DNA of 64,000 bases from Desulforamulus ferrireducens. GTDB lineage: Bacteria; Bacillota; Desulfotomaculia; Desulfotomaculales; Desulfotomaculaceae. Shown piece by piece: positions 52,438 through 61,669 of the stretch (positions within the stretch are counted from its first letter, which is position 1; the number at the start of each line of letters is the position of its first letter). Below the pieces are notes generated by a model that searched no databases, was not told the DNA's origin, and saw nothing but the letters and a program-made list of their open reading frames with translations. A program made the translations under genes and the position numbers. Location of the stretch: NCBI RefSeq assembly GCF_002005145.1, contig NZ_CP019698.1, positions 2,108,001-2,172,000 on the forward strand. Reading direction: 5' to 3'.

Positions 52438-54438
52438 TTACCGGTTGCGCCAGGGATCTAAATCTGATGGTGGTTCTGCCGGATTGACTAACAGATCCTG
52501 AGGACCTTCCCCCGAGTCCTGAGGGGTATTAGTCCAATAATCGCCAAAGCAAGGTAGCTTTGGTTCGGTACCCTCTATGAAATAAGCTGACATGGTACGG
52601 CTGGACAAAGGGGAAGCTCTCAATCCATCCACTGCACAAATTTCTGCCTGAACCACTCCCTCGGGCACCGGAAAATCTCGAGCAGGTCTATCACCCAGTG
52701 CTTCCTCCATAAATTGCGCCCAAATAGGGGCGGCAATATCTCCACCGGTTAGTCCTACCCTTTTACTTTTATCATCATATCCCACATATACAGAAGCTAC
52801 TAAATCAGGAGAATAACCTACAAACCAGGCGTTAGTATAATCATCCGAGGTTCCTGTTTTACCCGCCACCGGCCTTTTAACCAGCCAGGAGATCTGAGCT
52901 GCGGTTCCCCCTGGACTCACAGCAGCCTTGAGCATGTCTGTGACAATATAGGCAACCCTTTCATCAAGCACCTTGGCAAGTTCGGAGTTATGCTCTTCCA
53001 GCACCCGACCGGAACTATCTATAACCTTTAAGATGTAAATAGGTTTTGCCCGAATACCTGCATTGGCTAAGGGGCCATAGGCAGCGGCCATTTCCAGAGG
53101 GGTAACCTCAGAACTACCCAGGGCCAGCGACAAGTAGGGCCGCAGTTCACTTTCGATTCCCATGGCCTTGGCATAACGGACCAAAGTATCGGGCCCTAAC
53201 ATATTTGCCAATTGCACGGTTACGACGTTATCAGAAATGGTTAACGCCTGCTTGAGGGTAAAGGGACGATAATGATAACCCACTTTGTGATCCACCGGAG
53301 TGTAAGGTGGCCCTCCTCGCTGCTCATAGGTTACAGGCTCACAGGTGATGGTGCTTGCCGCTGTATATCCGGCATCCAGGGCGGCAGCATATAAAAAGGG
53401 CTTAAAGGCAGAGCCGGGCTGCGTTTTGGCCAGCCCACGGTTATACTGTGATTTTTGCCAATCCCTGCCCCCCACCATGGCTTTGATATAACCGTTTTGG
53501 GGGTCGATGGCCACCAAAGCACCGTTAATATCTGGGTTTACTTTATCCAGTCCCTGTACCAGGGCCTTTTCTGCAGCCTTTTGCATATCCAGATCCAAAC
53601 TGGTTTGAATAGTCAGCCCACCGGTATACAACATTTCCATAGCATTAGGGTACTTATTTTTAAAATACTTAATTATCTCAGCAACATAGTAAGGAGCCTG
53701 TTGAAATGATTCTGTTTTGGCCTTTACTTGAATATCTTCTGCCAAGGCCTCTTCCATCTGTTGAGGTGTAATCATACCTAATTGCACCATCCGATTGAGA
53801 ACCACCCTCTGTCTGGCCTGGGCTCCCTTAAAATTGGTGGTAGGCGCATAATAACTAGGGGCCCGTGGCAAGCCAGCTAACATGGCACTTTCCCCCAGGG
53901 TGAGCTCCTGGGCAGTTTTATCAAAATAGGTTCGTGCAGCAGCTTCTACGCCATAGGCCCCCTGGCCAAAGTAAACATGGTTCAAATACATGTTTAATAT
54001 TTCATCTTTTGTATAGGTCCGCTCCAATTGAATGGTATAGTACAATTCTTTTATTTTTCTATCGAGGGTTCGCTCCGGCCCTAGATAAAGATTTTTTGCC
54101 AATTGTTGTGTCAGGGTACTTCCCCCCTGCACAATTGACCCACTGCGTAAATTTTGGTACAGGGCACGGGCCATTCCTTTTAAATCAATACCGTTATGTT
54201 GATAAAACCGATCATCTTCTATGGCTACAATAGCCTGGCGCATGGTGGGAGCAATTTCTGCCAATTCAACAGGCACGGTGTTTACCTGGGCAATGGTGGT
54301 TATCAATTTATTATTGGCATCCACAATGCGCGATGGCTGAGAAACTTCTGGCGGTCCTCCGTCCAAAGTTCCACAACCCCAAAGTACACCTAAGCAAAGG
54401 ACCAAATTTATTAAGATTAGGAACCGTTTGTAGGGCAC
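52438..54438 (-). CDS. Class A penicillin-binding protein (PBP1A family)
   Basis: Bifunctional peptidoglycan transglycosylase/transpeptidase of 666 residues from GTG 54438 (seven bases after GGAGG). After an N-terminal hydrophobic segment comes the GT51 domain (AIVAIEDDRFYQHNGID with catalytic E, GGSTLTQQLAKNLYL, about 80-250), then the transpeptidase domain with SxxK in QPGSAFKPFLY, SDN in LTISDNVV and KTGTS. The N-terminal segment ends LGVLWGCGTLDGG, which looks like a lipobox (cysteine at about 23) in place of a plain membrane anchor. The gene is alone between two terminators. Confidence 0.93.
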   Translation of the reverse strand: MPYKRFLILINLVLCLGVLWGCGTLDGGPPEVSQPSRIVDANNKLITTIAQVNTVPVELAEIAPTMRQAIVAIEDDRFYQHNGIDLKGMARALYQNLRSGSIVQGGSTLTQQLAKNLYLGPERTLDRKIKELYYTIQLERTYTKDEILNMYLNHVYFGQGAYGVEAAARTYFDKTAQELTLGESAMLAGLPRAPSYYAPTTNFKGAQARQRVVLNRMVQLGMITPQQMEEALAEDIQVKAKTESFQQAPYYVAEIIKYFKNKYPNAMEMLYTGGLTIQTSLDLDMQKAAEKALVQGLDKVNPDINGALVAIDPQNGYIKAMVGGRDWQKSQYNRGLAKTQPGSAFKPFLYAAALDAGYTAASTITCEPVTYEQRGGPPYTPVDHKVGYHYRPFTLKQALTISDNVVTVQLANMLGPDTLVRYAKAMGIESELRPYLSLALGSSEVTPLEMAAAYGPLANAGIRAKPIYILKVIDSSGRVLEEHNSELAKVLDERVAYIVTDMLKAAVSPGGTAAQISWLVKRPVAGKTGTSDDYTNAWFVGYSPDLVASVYVGYDDKSKRVGLTGGDIAAPIWAQFMEEALGDRPARDFPVPEGVVQAEICAVDGLRASPLSSRTMSAYFIEGTEPKLPCFGDYWTNTPQDSGEGPQDLLVNPAEPPSDLDPWRNR

Positions 54439-54569
54439 TTTTTTTCCTCCAGAATATATTAGTATATTAAATATTTTTTCCACAATCAAAAGCCTTATCC
54501 AAAAAGCAGGTAACCATAAAGTCCCAATGGGAATAGAATAGTATTAGAAACGATTAGGATGGTGGTTTT

Positions 54570-55325
54570 ATGCCAAGGCATGTGATAAAGCCAGGGGAAA
54601 CGATCAAAACCATCGTTAAAAAGTATCAAGCAAACCTCAATAACCTAGCCATAGCCAACACTCATCTGGAGAACTTGGAAAACCTTAGCCCCGGGGATAT
54701 TATCTATATCCCCGATGCTGCCGATGGCACTTATAATTTGTTAGAAGTAAAAACTCTCAAATCCTCACTGCTTACCATGATGGGTTTTTCTGCCCGCCAG
54801 ATACAAGAGCATTACAAACTTTACCAGGGTTACGTGAATAAAATTAATGAGATCCGGATGACCCTGCAAGCACTGGAGACCAAAAACGCTAACCCTATTT
54901 ACAGCGAATATCGTTCCCTCAAGATTTCTGAGCTGAAAGCAGTCAACAACTGTAAATTACATGAGTATTATTTTGAAAATTTAGGTGGACGTGGTGGCTC
55001 TGCCACTGGCAGCGTATTAGAGACAATTGTCAGGGATTTTGGCTCTTACGAATACTGGGAAAAGGATTTTCGGGCTACCTCTGTCATGGCCGGTAGTTGG
55101 GCCCTGTTAGGTTACGATCCGGATGACGGACACTTGCATAATTATGGACTTGATGAAGAAACAGCAGTTCCGGTTCGGCTGGAGCCGTTATTAGTGCTGG
55201 ATGTAGCGGAACACGCTTATTTTTTAGACTATGGCACTAATCGGGCCAGTTATATTGATGCCTTTGCCAGAAATATCGATTGGACTGTGGTTAAAGCCCG
55301 CTTCTCTAGCATTAGAGCCACCTAA
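54570..55325 (+). CDS. LysM-Fe/Mn superoxide dismutase fusion
   Basis: A 251-residue protein with an N-terminal LysM domain (about 3-48: HVIKPGETIKTIVKKYQ...GDIIYIP) and an Fe/Mn superoxide dismutase domain (about 60-245). The four metal ligands can be placed: H81 (EHYKLYQGYVNK), H131 (KLHEYYFENLGG), D211 and H215 (LDVAEHAYFLDYG). The usual DVWEHAY tryptophan is alanine here. There is no signal peptide, so LysM may direct it to the spore coat or cortex after mother-cell synthesis instead of to the cell wall by export. It should remove superoxide, giving oxygen tolerance to a strict anaerobe. Confidence 0.85.
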   Translation: MPRHVIKPGETIKTIVKKYQANLNNLAIANTHLENLENLSPGDIIYIPDAADGTYNLLEVKTLKSSLLTMMGFSARQIQEHYKLYQGYVNKINEIRMTLQALETKNANPIYSEYRSLKISELKAVNNCKLHEYYFENLGGRGGSATGSVLETIVRDFGSYEYWEKDFRATSVMAGSWALLGYDPDDGHLHNYGLDEETAVPVRLEPLLVLDVAEHAYFLDYGTNRASYIDAFARNIDWTVVKARFSSIRAT

Positions 55326-55356
55326 ATAAAAATGGCCACCAGAAGGCGGCCTTGCT

Positions 55357-56070
55357 TTATACTTTTGTGGCAAAAACATGATTGCCAATACGGGTAAGCA
55401 CCGGTAAAGTCCTAATCCATTGATCTTCGGCAACCTTAGGATTATAGAAGAATAATGCACCATCGGTAGGATCACGACCCATTAAAGCCTCTAAAGCTGC
55501 CTTGATGGAGTCCTCGTCCGGTTCTAAATTAATAGATCCATCCTGAACCGGTGTAAACTGATAGACACGGCTGTTTTTTTCCAAAATTACTTCTCTGATG
55601 CTTTTGGGAAAATCCGGACTAGCCAAACGGTTTATGATGACAGCACCCACAGCCACCTTACCCTCAAAGCTTTCCCCTCTGGCTTCTGCATGAATAAGCC
55701 TGGCCAGTAACATAATATCTTCACGGGAAACATCCCCTCTGGATAACACTGCACCATAGGGTGTGATGTTATTAGTGGGAATCAATAGCTTTTGGTTAGG
55801 GTAAATCACTGTGCTGGTCAAATTGTTTGCCCTCATCAAATGTGCCAATGATACAGCATAATCCTGGCAAATTTGGTACAGTGTATCCCCTGCTCGAACT
55901 GTGTAATATATCTCTGAGCTAGATCGGTCTCCTTCCGAACCATCAAGTTCTAAACTGCCTGCACCGTCATCGCTAGTCTCCCCTGCAGCTACGGTAACAC
56001 CCATTAAGCCAGAGGTGACTGCTAAGGCAACCGCCAATAACACGGCGATTTTACGGTACTTTTTGTTCAT
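55357..56070 (-). CDS. Spore cortex-lytic enzyme, SleB/CwlJ family with LysM
   Basis: A 237-residue exported hydrolase: signal peptide (about 1-27, ending TVAAG), LysM domain (about 54-98, YYTVRAGDTLYQICQDYA), then the SleB/CwlJ hydrolase domain (about 115-235: LIHAEARGESFEGKVAVGAVIINRL, the catalytic E, and DGALFFYNP). It cuts cortex peptidoglycan at germination or recycles wall. Start ATG 56070 with AAAGGAGGA upstream; the frame is open 19 codons further. Convergent with the LysM-SOD gene, which shares the LysM. Confidence 0.9.
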   Translation of the reverse strand: MNKKYRKIAVLLAVALAVTSGLMGVTVAAGETSDDGAGSLELDGSEGDRSSSEIYYTVRAGDTLYQICQDYAVSLAHLMRANNLTSTVIYPNQKLLIPTNNITPYGAVLSRGDVSREDIMLLARLIHAEARGESFEGKVAVGAVIINRLASPDFPKSIREVILEKNSRVYQFTPVQDGSINLEPDEDSIKAALEALMGRDPTDGALFFYNPKVAEDQWIRTLPVLTRIGNHVFATKV

Positions 56071-56134
56071 TGGTTCCTCCTTTCTTACCCATATCATAGT
56101 TTGTACAATTCTGACATAAATATACATAAAGAAA

Positions 56135-56160
56135 AAACAGCGTCCCCAAGGGCGCTGTTT
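56135..56160 (-). terminator. Terminator after the DnaD-like gene
   Basis: Stem AAACAGCG(T)CCC / GGGCGCTGTTT with one bulged base, and TTTTTT on the minus strand. Confidence 0.85.
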
Positions 56161-56165
56161 GGCTG

Positions 56166-56990
56166 TTAGCTATACATTGAACGCATTAAATGCTTCTTTT
56201 TTAACTCTCCTTTATTTATGGTATCCGTGGGAACTTGGCGTTGCAGATGTCTTAACCTGCTTTCCTCAAATTGACGTTGGTGGGCTTCCACTTCCTTAAC
56301 TGTTCTAATGTTATTTTTTTGCCATTCCCTAAGAATACTGGAGATATATTTGATATTATATTTCCCTCTAATAACTGCCTGCCTTAGTGCTTCCAGGATA
56401 AGCTCTACCTCAAACTCCTCCAACCAGGATAAAATATGTTCAGTTTCCATGGGAGAAAGTAAGCGGCCAAACTCGTTTTCAAAGGCGTGGCACAATTCCC
56501 TTTCTGCTTTAGTAAGTGTACCCTGGTTGAAGTTGTCCTCCAAACGATTTTCTGAGTTCAATTTTTCTGCTATCTCATCCAATTGCCTTTTCTGATTGAG
56601 GGCCCAAACCTCTGAAATCTCAAAAACTAACGGTTCAAAATCGTAACCCTCCATGATTGAACCGTCTTCATCGCTAAAATACTGGGTAATACCAATAACC
56701 TTTTTATCCAGCAGGCTTTTAATTTGTCTCTCAATTTGAGCCGGCTCAGCCGCTAAACACTGGGATAAGGTCTCCACACTGGGCATTAGCCGCTGCTCCT
56801 CATTACGTAATCTTAACAACTGAATAATTAGCATCATTTCAGAATCTGTAATACCAATATCCCGGTAGTACTTTAAAAAAAGATTAGGAATACTGGTCAT
56901 GCCACTGGTGAAAATTGCCGAACCGAAAAAAACGGTCATGTTGGTAGCATCAAATTCTTTTTTAACTGCCAGTCTTTTTTTCTGTCCCAT
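56166..56990 (-). CDS. DnaD-domain protein (replication initiation)
   Basis: A 274-residue protein with an N-terminal winged-helix part (about 15-110, TDSEMMLIIQLLRL, SVETLSQCLAAEPAQIERQIKSL) and a C-terminal DnaD/DnaB_2 domain (about 165-245, FENEFGRLLSPMETEHILSWLEEF, with the YISSILREWQKN motif). DnaD-type proteins help DnaA/DnaC load the helicase and remodel DNA. The gene may be chromosomal dnaD or a phage-type relative; there are no phage genes around. Start ATG 56990 after GGGGGTTGGAG. Confidence 0.85.
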   Translation of the reverse strand: MGQKKRLAVKKEFDATNMTVFFGSAIFTSGMTSIPNLFLKYYRDIGITDSEMMLIIQLLRLRNEEQRLMPSVETLSQCLAAEPAQIERQIKSLLDKKVIGITQYFSDEDGSIMEGYDFEPLVFEISEVWALNQKRQLDEIAEKLNSENRLEDNFNQGTLTKAERELCHAFENEFGRLLSPMETEHILSWLEEFEVELILEALRQAVIRGKYNIKYISSILREWQKNNIRTVKEVEAHQRQFEESRLRHLQRQVPTDTINKGELKKKHLMRSMYS

Positions 56991-57138
56991 GCTCCAACCC
57001 CCTTGTACTTCTTTCAATATTTTATGGTAAGGTTGGTAGCCTTGTCCACCTTTGTTTACCGACAAAGTGAGGGAAAAACACCCAATCCCAAGCTGGCGCT
57101 ATCCAAAAGATACTATTAGCTCACGTTCCTAAAAACAA

Positions 57139-57222
57139 AGGACATCGGGGTCAGGCTTGAGGACATCGGGGTCAGGCTTGAGGACATCGGGGTCAGGCTT
57201 GAGGACATCGGGGTCAGGCTTG
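57139..57222. repeat. Four perfect 21-bp tandem repeats
   Basis: Four head-to-tail copies of a 21-bp unit containing AGGACATCGGGGTCAGGC then TTG, with no differences. The last copy runs into the hairpin at 57210-57271, which reuses the GGGGTCAGGCTTG part. Confidence 0.95.
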
Positions 57223-57271
57223 CATAAGTGCATAATTAACACTAATTATGCACTTATGCAAGCCTGACCCC
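57210..57271 (-). repeat. Perfect 29-bp inverted repeat with 4-base loop
   Basis: Arm GGGGTCAGGCTTGCATAAGT... (57210-57238) and its exact complement (57243-57271), loop ACAC. It begins six bases after the pstA stop on the minus strand and could halt that transcript, but the lack of a T run and its perfection point to a mobile or REP-like palindrome. Confidence 0.92.
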
Positions 57272-57277
57272 TTATTG

Positions 57278-58126
57278 CTAGGTGCTTAAATTGGAACTTA
57301 ATCTGCGCATAATGCGAGTGGCCACAGTATTAATCAGGAAAATCAAAATAATTAACACAGTTGCCGTGGCATAGGCCTTTTCCATAGAAATGCCTTCCAT
57401 GGCTAGAATATACAGGTGCACCGACAGACTGCGGGCCGGCTCCAAAACCGAAGTGGGAGTATGTAAGGAACTACCCGCCGTTAAGATGACCGCCGCGGTT
57501 TCCCCTACCACCCGGCCAATACTTAAGATCACCCCGGTAACTATGCCCGGCAGGGCACTGGGCAAAACAATCTTCCAGATAGTTTGCCATTTGCTCGCCC
57601 CCAGGGCCATACTACCTTCACGATAGCTCAGGGGGACACTTTTAATGGCTTCTTCACTGGTCCTGACAATGGTAGGAAGTACCATAAAGGCCAGGGTTAA
57701 CCCCCCGGATAAGAGGGACCAGGAAAAACCCATAAATAGCACCAGAAAGGCAAAGCCAAATAGACCAAATATAATCGAGGGAATACCTGCCAAAGTTTCC
57801 GTGGCAAAACGAATGACCTTGACCAGAGGTCCTTTACGGGTATATTCGGTAAGCTGAATAGCCGCCATAATACCAATGGGAGTAGCGATGAGCAGAGAAA
57901 TAGCGATAAGATATAGCGTACTGACCAGGGCAGGAAAAATACCGCCTTCCTTACCCATCAACCTGGGCTCCTGGGTTAAAAATTCCCAGCTTACATGTAG
58001 CAAACCATGTTGCAAAATATGCAAAATTATGGCCAGCAATGCTCCCAGGGTAATGATTACCGCCGCCCATAGCAAACCTCGGGCTATTTTTTCTTCTAAA
58101 TAGACAGAGGATCTTACTTTGTCCAT
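57278..58126 (-). CDS. pstA: Phosphate ABC transporter permease PstA
   Basis: Inner-membrane subunit of the high-affinity phosphate importer. About 282 residues with six helices and the EAA loop (REGSMALGASKWQTIWKIVLPSALPGIVTG). Start ATG 58126 (GTG 58135 is in frame) overlaps the end of pstC slightly. It is the last pst gene; pstB and phoU do not follow. Confidence 0.93.
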   Translation of the reverse strand: MDKVRSSVYLEEKIARGLLWAAVIITLGALLAIILHILQHGLLHVSWEFLTQEPRLMGKEGGIFPALVSTLYLIAISLLIATPIGIMAAIQLTEYTRKGPLVKVIRFATETLAGIPSIIFGLFGFAFLVLFMGFSWSLLSGGLTLAFMVLPTIVRTSEEAIKSVPLSYREGSMALGASKWQTIWKIVLPSALPGIVTGVILSIGRVVGETAAVILTAGSSLHTPTSVLEPARSLSVHLYILAMEGISMEKAYATATVLIILIFLINTVATRIMRRLSSNLST

Positions 58127-58127
58127 A

Positions 58128-58979
58128 CTATTCACCCAGCCTCTTAGGTACTAATGTCACCATGAAATTTAAAATCATGATTATGACAAACAGAACAATG
58201 CCGGTGGCAAATAATGCCTGGGAGTGTTCGCCGGCGGCATAGCCCATTTCTATGGCAATATTACCGGTGAGGGTGCGCACGGGACTAAGAATGCTCTCCG
58301 GCAAGGCGGATACGTTACCCACCACCATAATGACAGCCATGGTTTCACCAATAGCCCGCCCCATTCCGAGAACAATGCCAGTTAAAATACCCGAACGGGC
58401 ACTGGGTACAATTACTTTTTTAATAGTTTGCCAATGGGTAGCACCCAAAGCCAAGGACCCTTCCTTATAGTCCTTGGGCACTGAGCGTAGGGCATCTTCC
58501 GATATATTAACAATGGTAGGCAGAATCATAATGGCTAAAACCAATGAGCCACCCAAAATACTAAAGCCGCCGCCACCAAATATTTTCCTAATTAAAGGAA
58601 CGAGAATAACTAAGCCATAAAAACCATAAACCACCGAAGGAATACCCGCCAGCAGTTCAATGGCAGGTCTAATGAGAGCGGCCGCCTTTTTAGGTGCGAT
58701 TTCTGCTAAAAAAACAGCACAACCCACACCAAGGGGCACGCCAATTAACAGGGCACCTATGGTTACCAGGAAGGAACCGGTAATCATGGGCAACAGCCCA
58801 AATTTATTGTCCAGGGGAAGCCAGTCCTTACCCAAAATGAAATGGGCAAAACCATATTTCTGCATCACCGGCAACCCATCGGCAAAGATAAAATAAGTAA
58901 TTAAGGCCACCACAAATACTGCGGCAACCGCACTTAACAACAAAGCCTTTTCTATGAAAAACTCGTGTATTTTCCTCAT
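58128..58979 (-). CDS. pstC: Phosphate ABC transporter permease PstC
   Basis: Partner permease of PstA, 283 residues with six helices and EAA loop [33 protein letters not shown] 58979 after GAGGTAGGGG; the frame is open 14 codons upstream. Located between pstS and pstA. Confidence 0.93.
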   Translation of the reverse strand: MRKIHEFFIEKALLLSAVAAVFVVALITYFIFADGLPVMQKYGFAHFILGKDWLPLDNKFGLLPMITGSFLVTIGALLIGVPLGVGCAVFLAEIAPKKAAALIRPAIELLAGIPSVVYGFYGLVILVPLIRKIFGGGGFSILGGSLVLAIMILPTIVNISEDALRSVPKDYKEGSLALGATHWQTIKKVIVPSARSGILTGIVLGMGRAIGETMAVIMVVGNVSALPESILSPVRTLTGNIAIEMGYAAGEHSQALFATGIVLFVIIMILNFMVTLVPKRLGE

Positions 58980-59036
58980 GCCCCTACCTCGCAAAAATAG
59001 GTATAGAGGGTTGTTGTACAACCCCCTCAGGTTTAT

Positions 59037-59885
59037 TTATTTTACCGGGATAAAGTGGGATTCAGTAACAATTTTTTGACCTTCTTCACTCATCACAAAG
59101 TCTATAAAAGCCTTGGTGGCTTGGTTCATCTCACCTTTGGTCAAGTAAAGGAAGGGGCGAGAAATTTTAAAGGAATTGTTTTTTACATTTTCAATGGTGG
59201 GTTCCACCCCATCTATCTTGACGCCTTTAACATCTTCGCCCAGGGAACCTATGGAGATATAACCGATACCATTTTCATCACCAGCTACGGTAGTCTTAAC
59301 GGAGCCGGTGGAAGGCTGAGTAATGGCTTTTCTATACATTTTGGCTTCACCCAAAACAATTTCTTCAAAGGCACTACGGGTTCCGGAGCCTTCTTCCCTG
59401 GTAATCACATTAATGGCGCTGTCCTTACCGCCTACTTCCTTCCAATTGCTAATCTCACCGGAGAAAATCTTCTTTACTTGCTCCATGGTCAATTCAGTTA
59501 CCGGATTCTTAGGGTTAACCACAACGGCAATGCCATCCAGGGCAATTTTATGTTCAGTTAATCCCAAGCTCTTTTCGGATTCTTTTAAATCCCTGGAAGA
59601 AGCACCTATTTGAGCTGCACCTTCATTGACCGCCTTGACACCAGCGGAAGAACCGCCCCCCTGTACATTAATGGTTATCCCAGTATTTTTATCCATAAAA
59701 ACCTTGGCTAATTCCTCAGACAAAGGTTGTACAGAGGTAGAGCCGGCAATGGTGATGGAACCGGATAAGCCCGTGCTATCCCCTGTAGCCTGGGGTGATT
59801 CTTCTTTTTTACCACAACCAGTAAAGATTAGAGTTACGGACAAAATAAGTGCGATAAGCATTAGTTTTTTCTTTGGTCTCAACAT
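59037..59885 (-). CDS. pstS: Phosphate-binding lipoprotein PstS
   Basis: Extracellular lipid-anchored receptor for phosphate. The 282-residue protein has a signal peptide with lipobox IFTGC, then the binding fold: ITIAGSTSVQPLSEEL, GGGSSAGVKAVNEG, IGASSRDL and REEGSGTRSAFEE, whose Ser/Thr/Arg residues hold phosphate. ATG 59885 behind GGAGAGGAAGGG. First gene of pstSCA, under the Pho box at 59990. Confidence 0.94.
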   Translation of the reverse strand: MLRPKKKLMLIALILSVTLIFTGCGKKEESPQATGDSTGLSGSITIAGSTSVQPLSEELAKVFMDKNTGITINVQGGGSSAGVKAVNEGAAQIGASSRDLKESEKSLGLTEHKIALDGIAVVVNPKNPVTELTMEQVKKIFSGEISNWKEVGGKDSAINVITREEGSGTRSAFEEIVLGEAKMYRKAITQPSTGSVKTTVAGDENGIGYISIGSLGEDVKGVKIDGVEPTIENVKNNSFKISRPFLYLTKGEMNQATKAFIDFVMSEEGQKIVTESHFIPVK

Positions 59886-59973
59886 AAATTCCCTTCCTCT
59901 CCTTTTCAATCTTTTTTAGTTTACCCCTATCTGACAAATCAATTGTATCTGGCCATTGTTAATAAACAGGTTA

Positions 59974-60006
59974 TTTATAGTAAAGCTTTAGTTAACAGTT
60001 TGTTAA
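59974..60006 (-). promoter_or_regulatory. Pho box and -10 of the pst operon
   Basis: On the minus strand two direct TTAACA-type repeats, TTAACA (60001-60006) and TTAACT (59990-59995), are spaced by five bases, then TATAAA (59974-59979) follows at -10 distance. This is the arrangement of PhoP-activated promoters in Bacillus. A further TTAACA lies downstream near 59960. The IS at 60083 starts 77 bases upstream. Confidence 0.7.
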
Positions 60007-60082
60007 AAATCCATGAAGTTTTTGTCCTTACGTGCTACCAATTTTTTGCCCTTTTATTTAATTTAGAAAAATTTACATAATT

Positions 60083-61591
60083 GAGCCTTTTGCAATTTTG
60101 TAATCCCGTAAATACCAAGGTTTCTAGGAGCATAAAAAAGGACTTCACCCCAAATACGGAGAATTTTCCAAGTGACCAAACCCGAAAAATCCATAAAAGG
60201 AAGTGAAGTCACTTTGTATATTCTCCAACAAAACCTATTTTCCTTTGAACAATGGTTGGAAATTGAATCAGAATACCGGCTAGAACCTTTTTTTAGTGTA
60301 TTGGACTTACGTCCGTATTCTCAAGCGCTTTGCTCTGATACGAAACGGGGAAGAAAGCCCGAGAACCGAGAGGCTATTCTTAGAGCGCTCCTCGTAGCAC
60401 CTTTCGAAAATATCTCAGAATTCACCGCCCTTCGAGATCGCCTGGTCAGCGATATTCGTTTTCGGTATCAGTGTGGTTTCGAACTCGCTAAGCGGGTTCC
60501 TTCAATCTCTACATTCAGTCGGGTATTTGGTCAGATTATGGAAAAAGAAATAGCCCAAAAGTTATTTAATGACTTAGTACAACAGTGTTTAGACGAAAAG
60601 ATTATAGTGGCTGATACCATTGCAATTGACAGTACGGCAATTGATGCTTATGAGAAAAAGCAACCCAAGTCTAAAAGCCAAGAAACAGGTAATGCAACTT
60701 GGGGAGCCAAATACGATACGTTTAGAAACAAAATTACCTGGTTTGGCTACAAGATTCATTTAGCTGTTGATACATCAAGCGAATTACCTATAGCCCTTGA
60801 GGTTACGCCTGCAAATATTAATGACGGCGATATGGGGCCTACGCTGATTGAGAAAGTAGCGGCACAAATCCCTGAAGGAAGGTTAAAATATGTCATTGAG
60901 GATTCAGGCTACGATCAACAAAAGAACTATGAAGCTGCGAAAGCCCAGAGAGCGCAGGCAATTATCCCTTTAAACTTAAGGAATGCCCAGGAACCACCGG
61001 AAGGGTTTTCATTTAATGGAACTCCCAAGTGCTCTATGGGTTATGAAATGGTATATTGGGGTTGCGATAAAAACTTCCTTAAGTTTCGATGTCCACATGC
61101 ACTGGGTAAAGTGGATTGTCCCAATGGAATGGCTTGGTGCTCCTCTTCAAACTATGGGATGGTTGTAAAGATAAACGTAAAGGACGATCTAAGGCGTTTT
61201 TCCCTGCCCCATAGAGGAACTAAGCGATGGGAAGAGCTATATGACAAAAGAACTTCTGTGGAACGTTGCAATTCTAGGCTTAAGGAGAATCTTACTGCGA
61301 ATGACCTCCATATAAGGGGAATTAAAAAGGTTACGGCATATATTTACCTTAATGCCATAGTGCTATTAGCAACGGCTTTAGCATCCAAAAAAATAAACTG
61401 CTCACCCCAACAAAAAGTAGCTTAAAGCACTTAAAAAATCGGGTCGATCCAAAAATTCTGTACGTCTAACCATTCATTTGGAATAAAATGTAAATAGGGT
61501 TAGGGACAGGTCATTTTTTAATAAAAACCAAACAAAAGTGTCTTTAGATTGCCTTGTTTTTTTAAAAAAAAGCCAATTATGCAAAAGGCTC
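60083..61591 (+). mobile_element. Insertion sequence, 1,509 bp, copy 2
   Basis: Same element as 7777-9285 in opposite orientation, same ends GAGCCTTTTGCA, same length; flanked by AATT on both sides (60079-60082 and 61592-61595). It separates the pst promoter region from degS and ends 78 bases before the degS start. Confidence 0.92.
60172..61425 (+). CDS. IS transposase, DDE type (copy 2)
   Basis: 417 residues, identical in protein to the transposase at 7943-9196, with the same catalytic blocks (AIDSTAIDAYEKK, YVIEDSGYDQ, TSVERCNSRLKENL). Same start uncertainty (GTG at 60172 or TTG 14 codons on). Intact, so able to move both copies. Confidence 0.88.
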   Translation: MTKPEKSIKGSEVTLYILQQNLFSFEQWLEIESEYRLEPFFSVLDLRPYSQALCSDTKRGRKPENREAILRALLVAPFENISEFTALRDRLVSDIRFRYQCGFELAKRVPSISTFSRVFGQIMEKEIAQKLFNDLVQQCLDEKIIVADTIAIDSTAIDAYEKKQPKSKSQETGNATWGAKYDTFRNKITWFGYKIHLAVDTSSELPIALEVTPANINDGDMGPTLIEKVAAQIPEGRLKYVIEDSGYDQQKNYEAAKAQRAQAIIPLNLRNAQEPPEGFSFNGTPKCSMGYEMVYWGCDKNFLKFRCPHALGKVDCPNGMAWCSSSNYGMVVKINVKDDLRRFSLPHRGTKRWEELYDKRTSVERCNSRLKENLTANDLHIRGIKKVTAYIYLNAIVLLATALASKKINCSPQQKVA

Positions 61592-61669
61592 AATTATAAA
61601 GGGCAGGATATTTTTACAAATGGAACGAATATCCGAAATGTGACAAAAACTGAAATGGTAGGTTGGAAT

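Noticed and set aside
57139-57222. CRISPR array
   Set aside because: The 21-bp units are directly adjacent with no spacers, and no cas gene is present.
61538-61669. Longer DegS starting inside the IS
   Set aside because: The same 18-residue beginning occurs at the other IS copy in front of an unrelated gene; the frame is an accident of insertion. ATG 61670 has a ribosome site.
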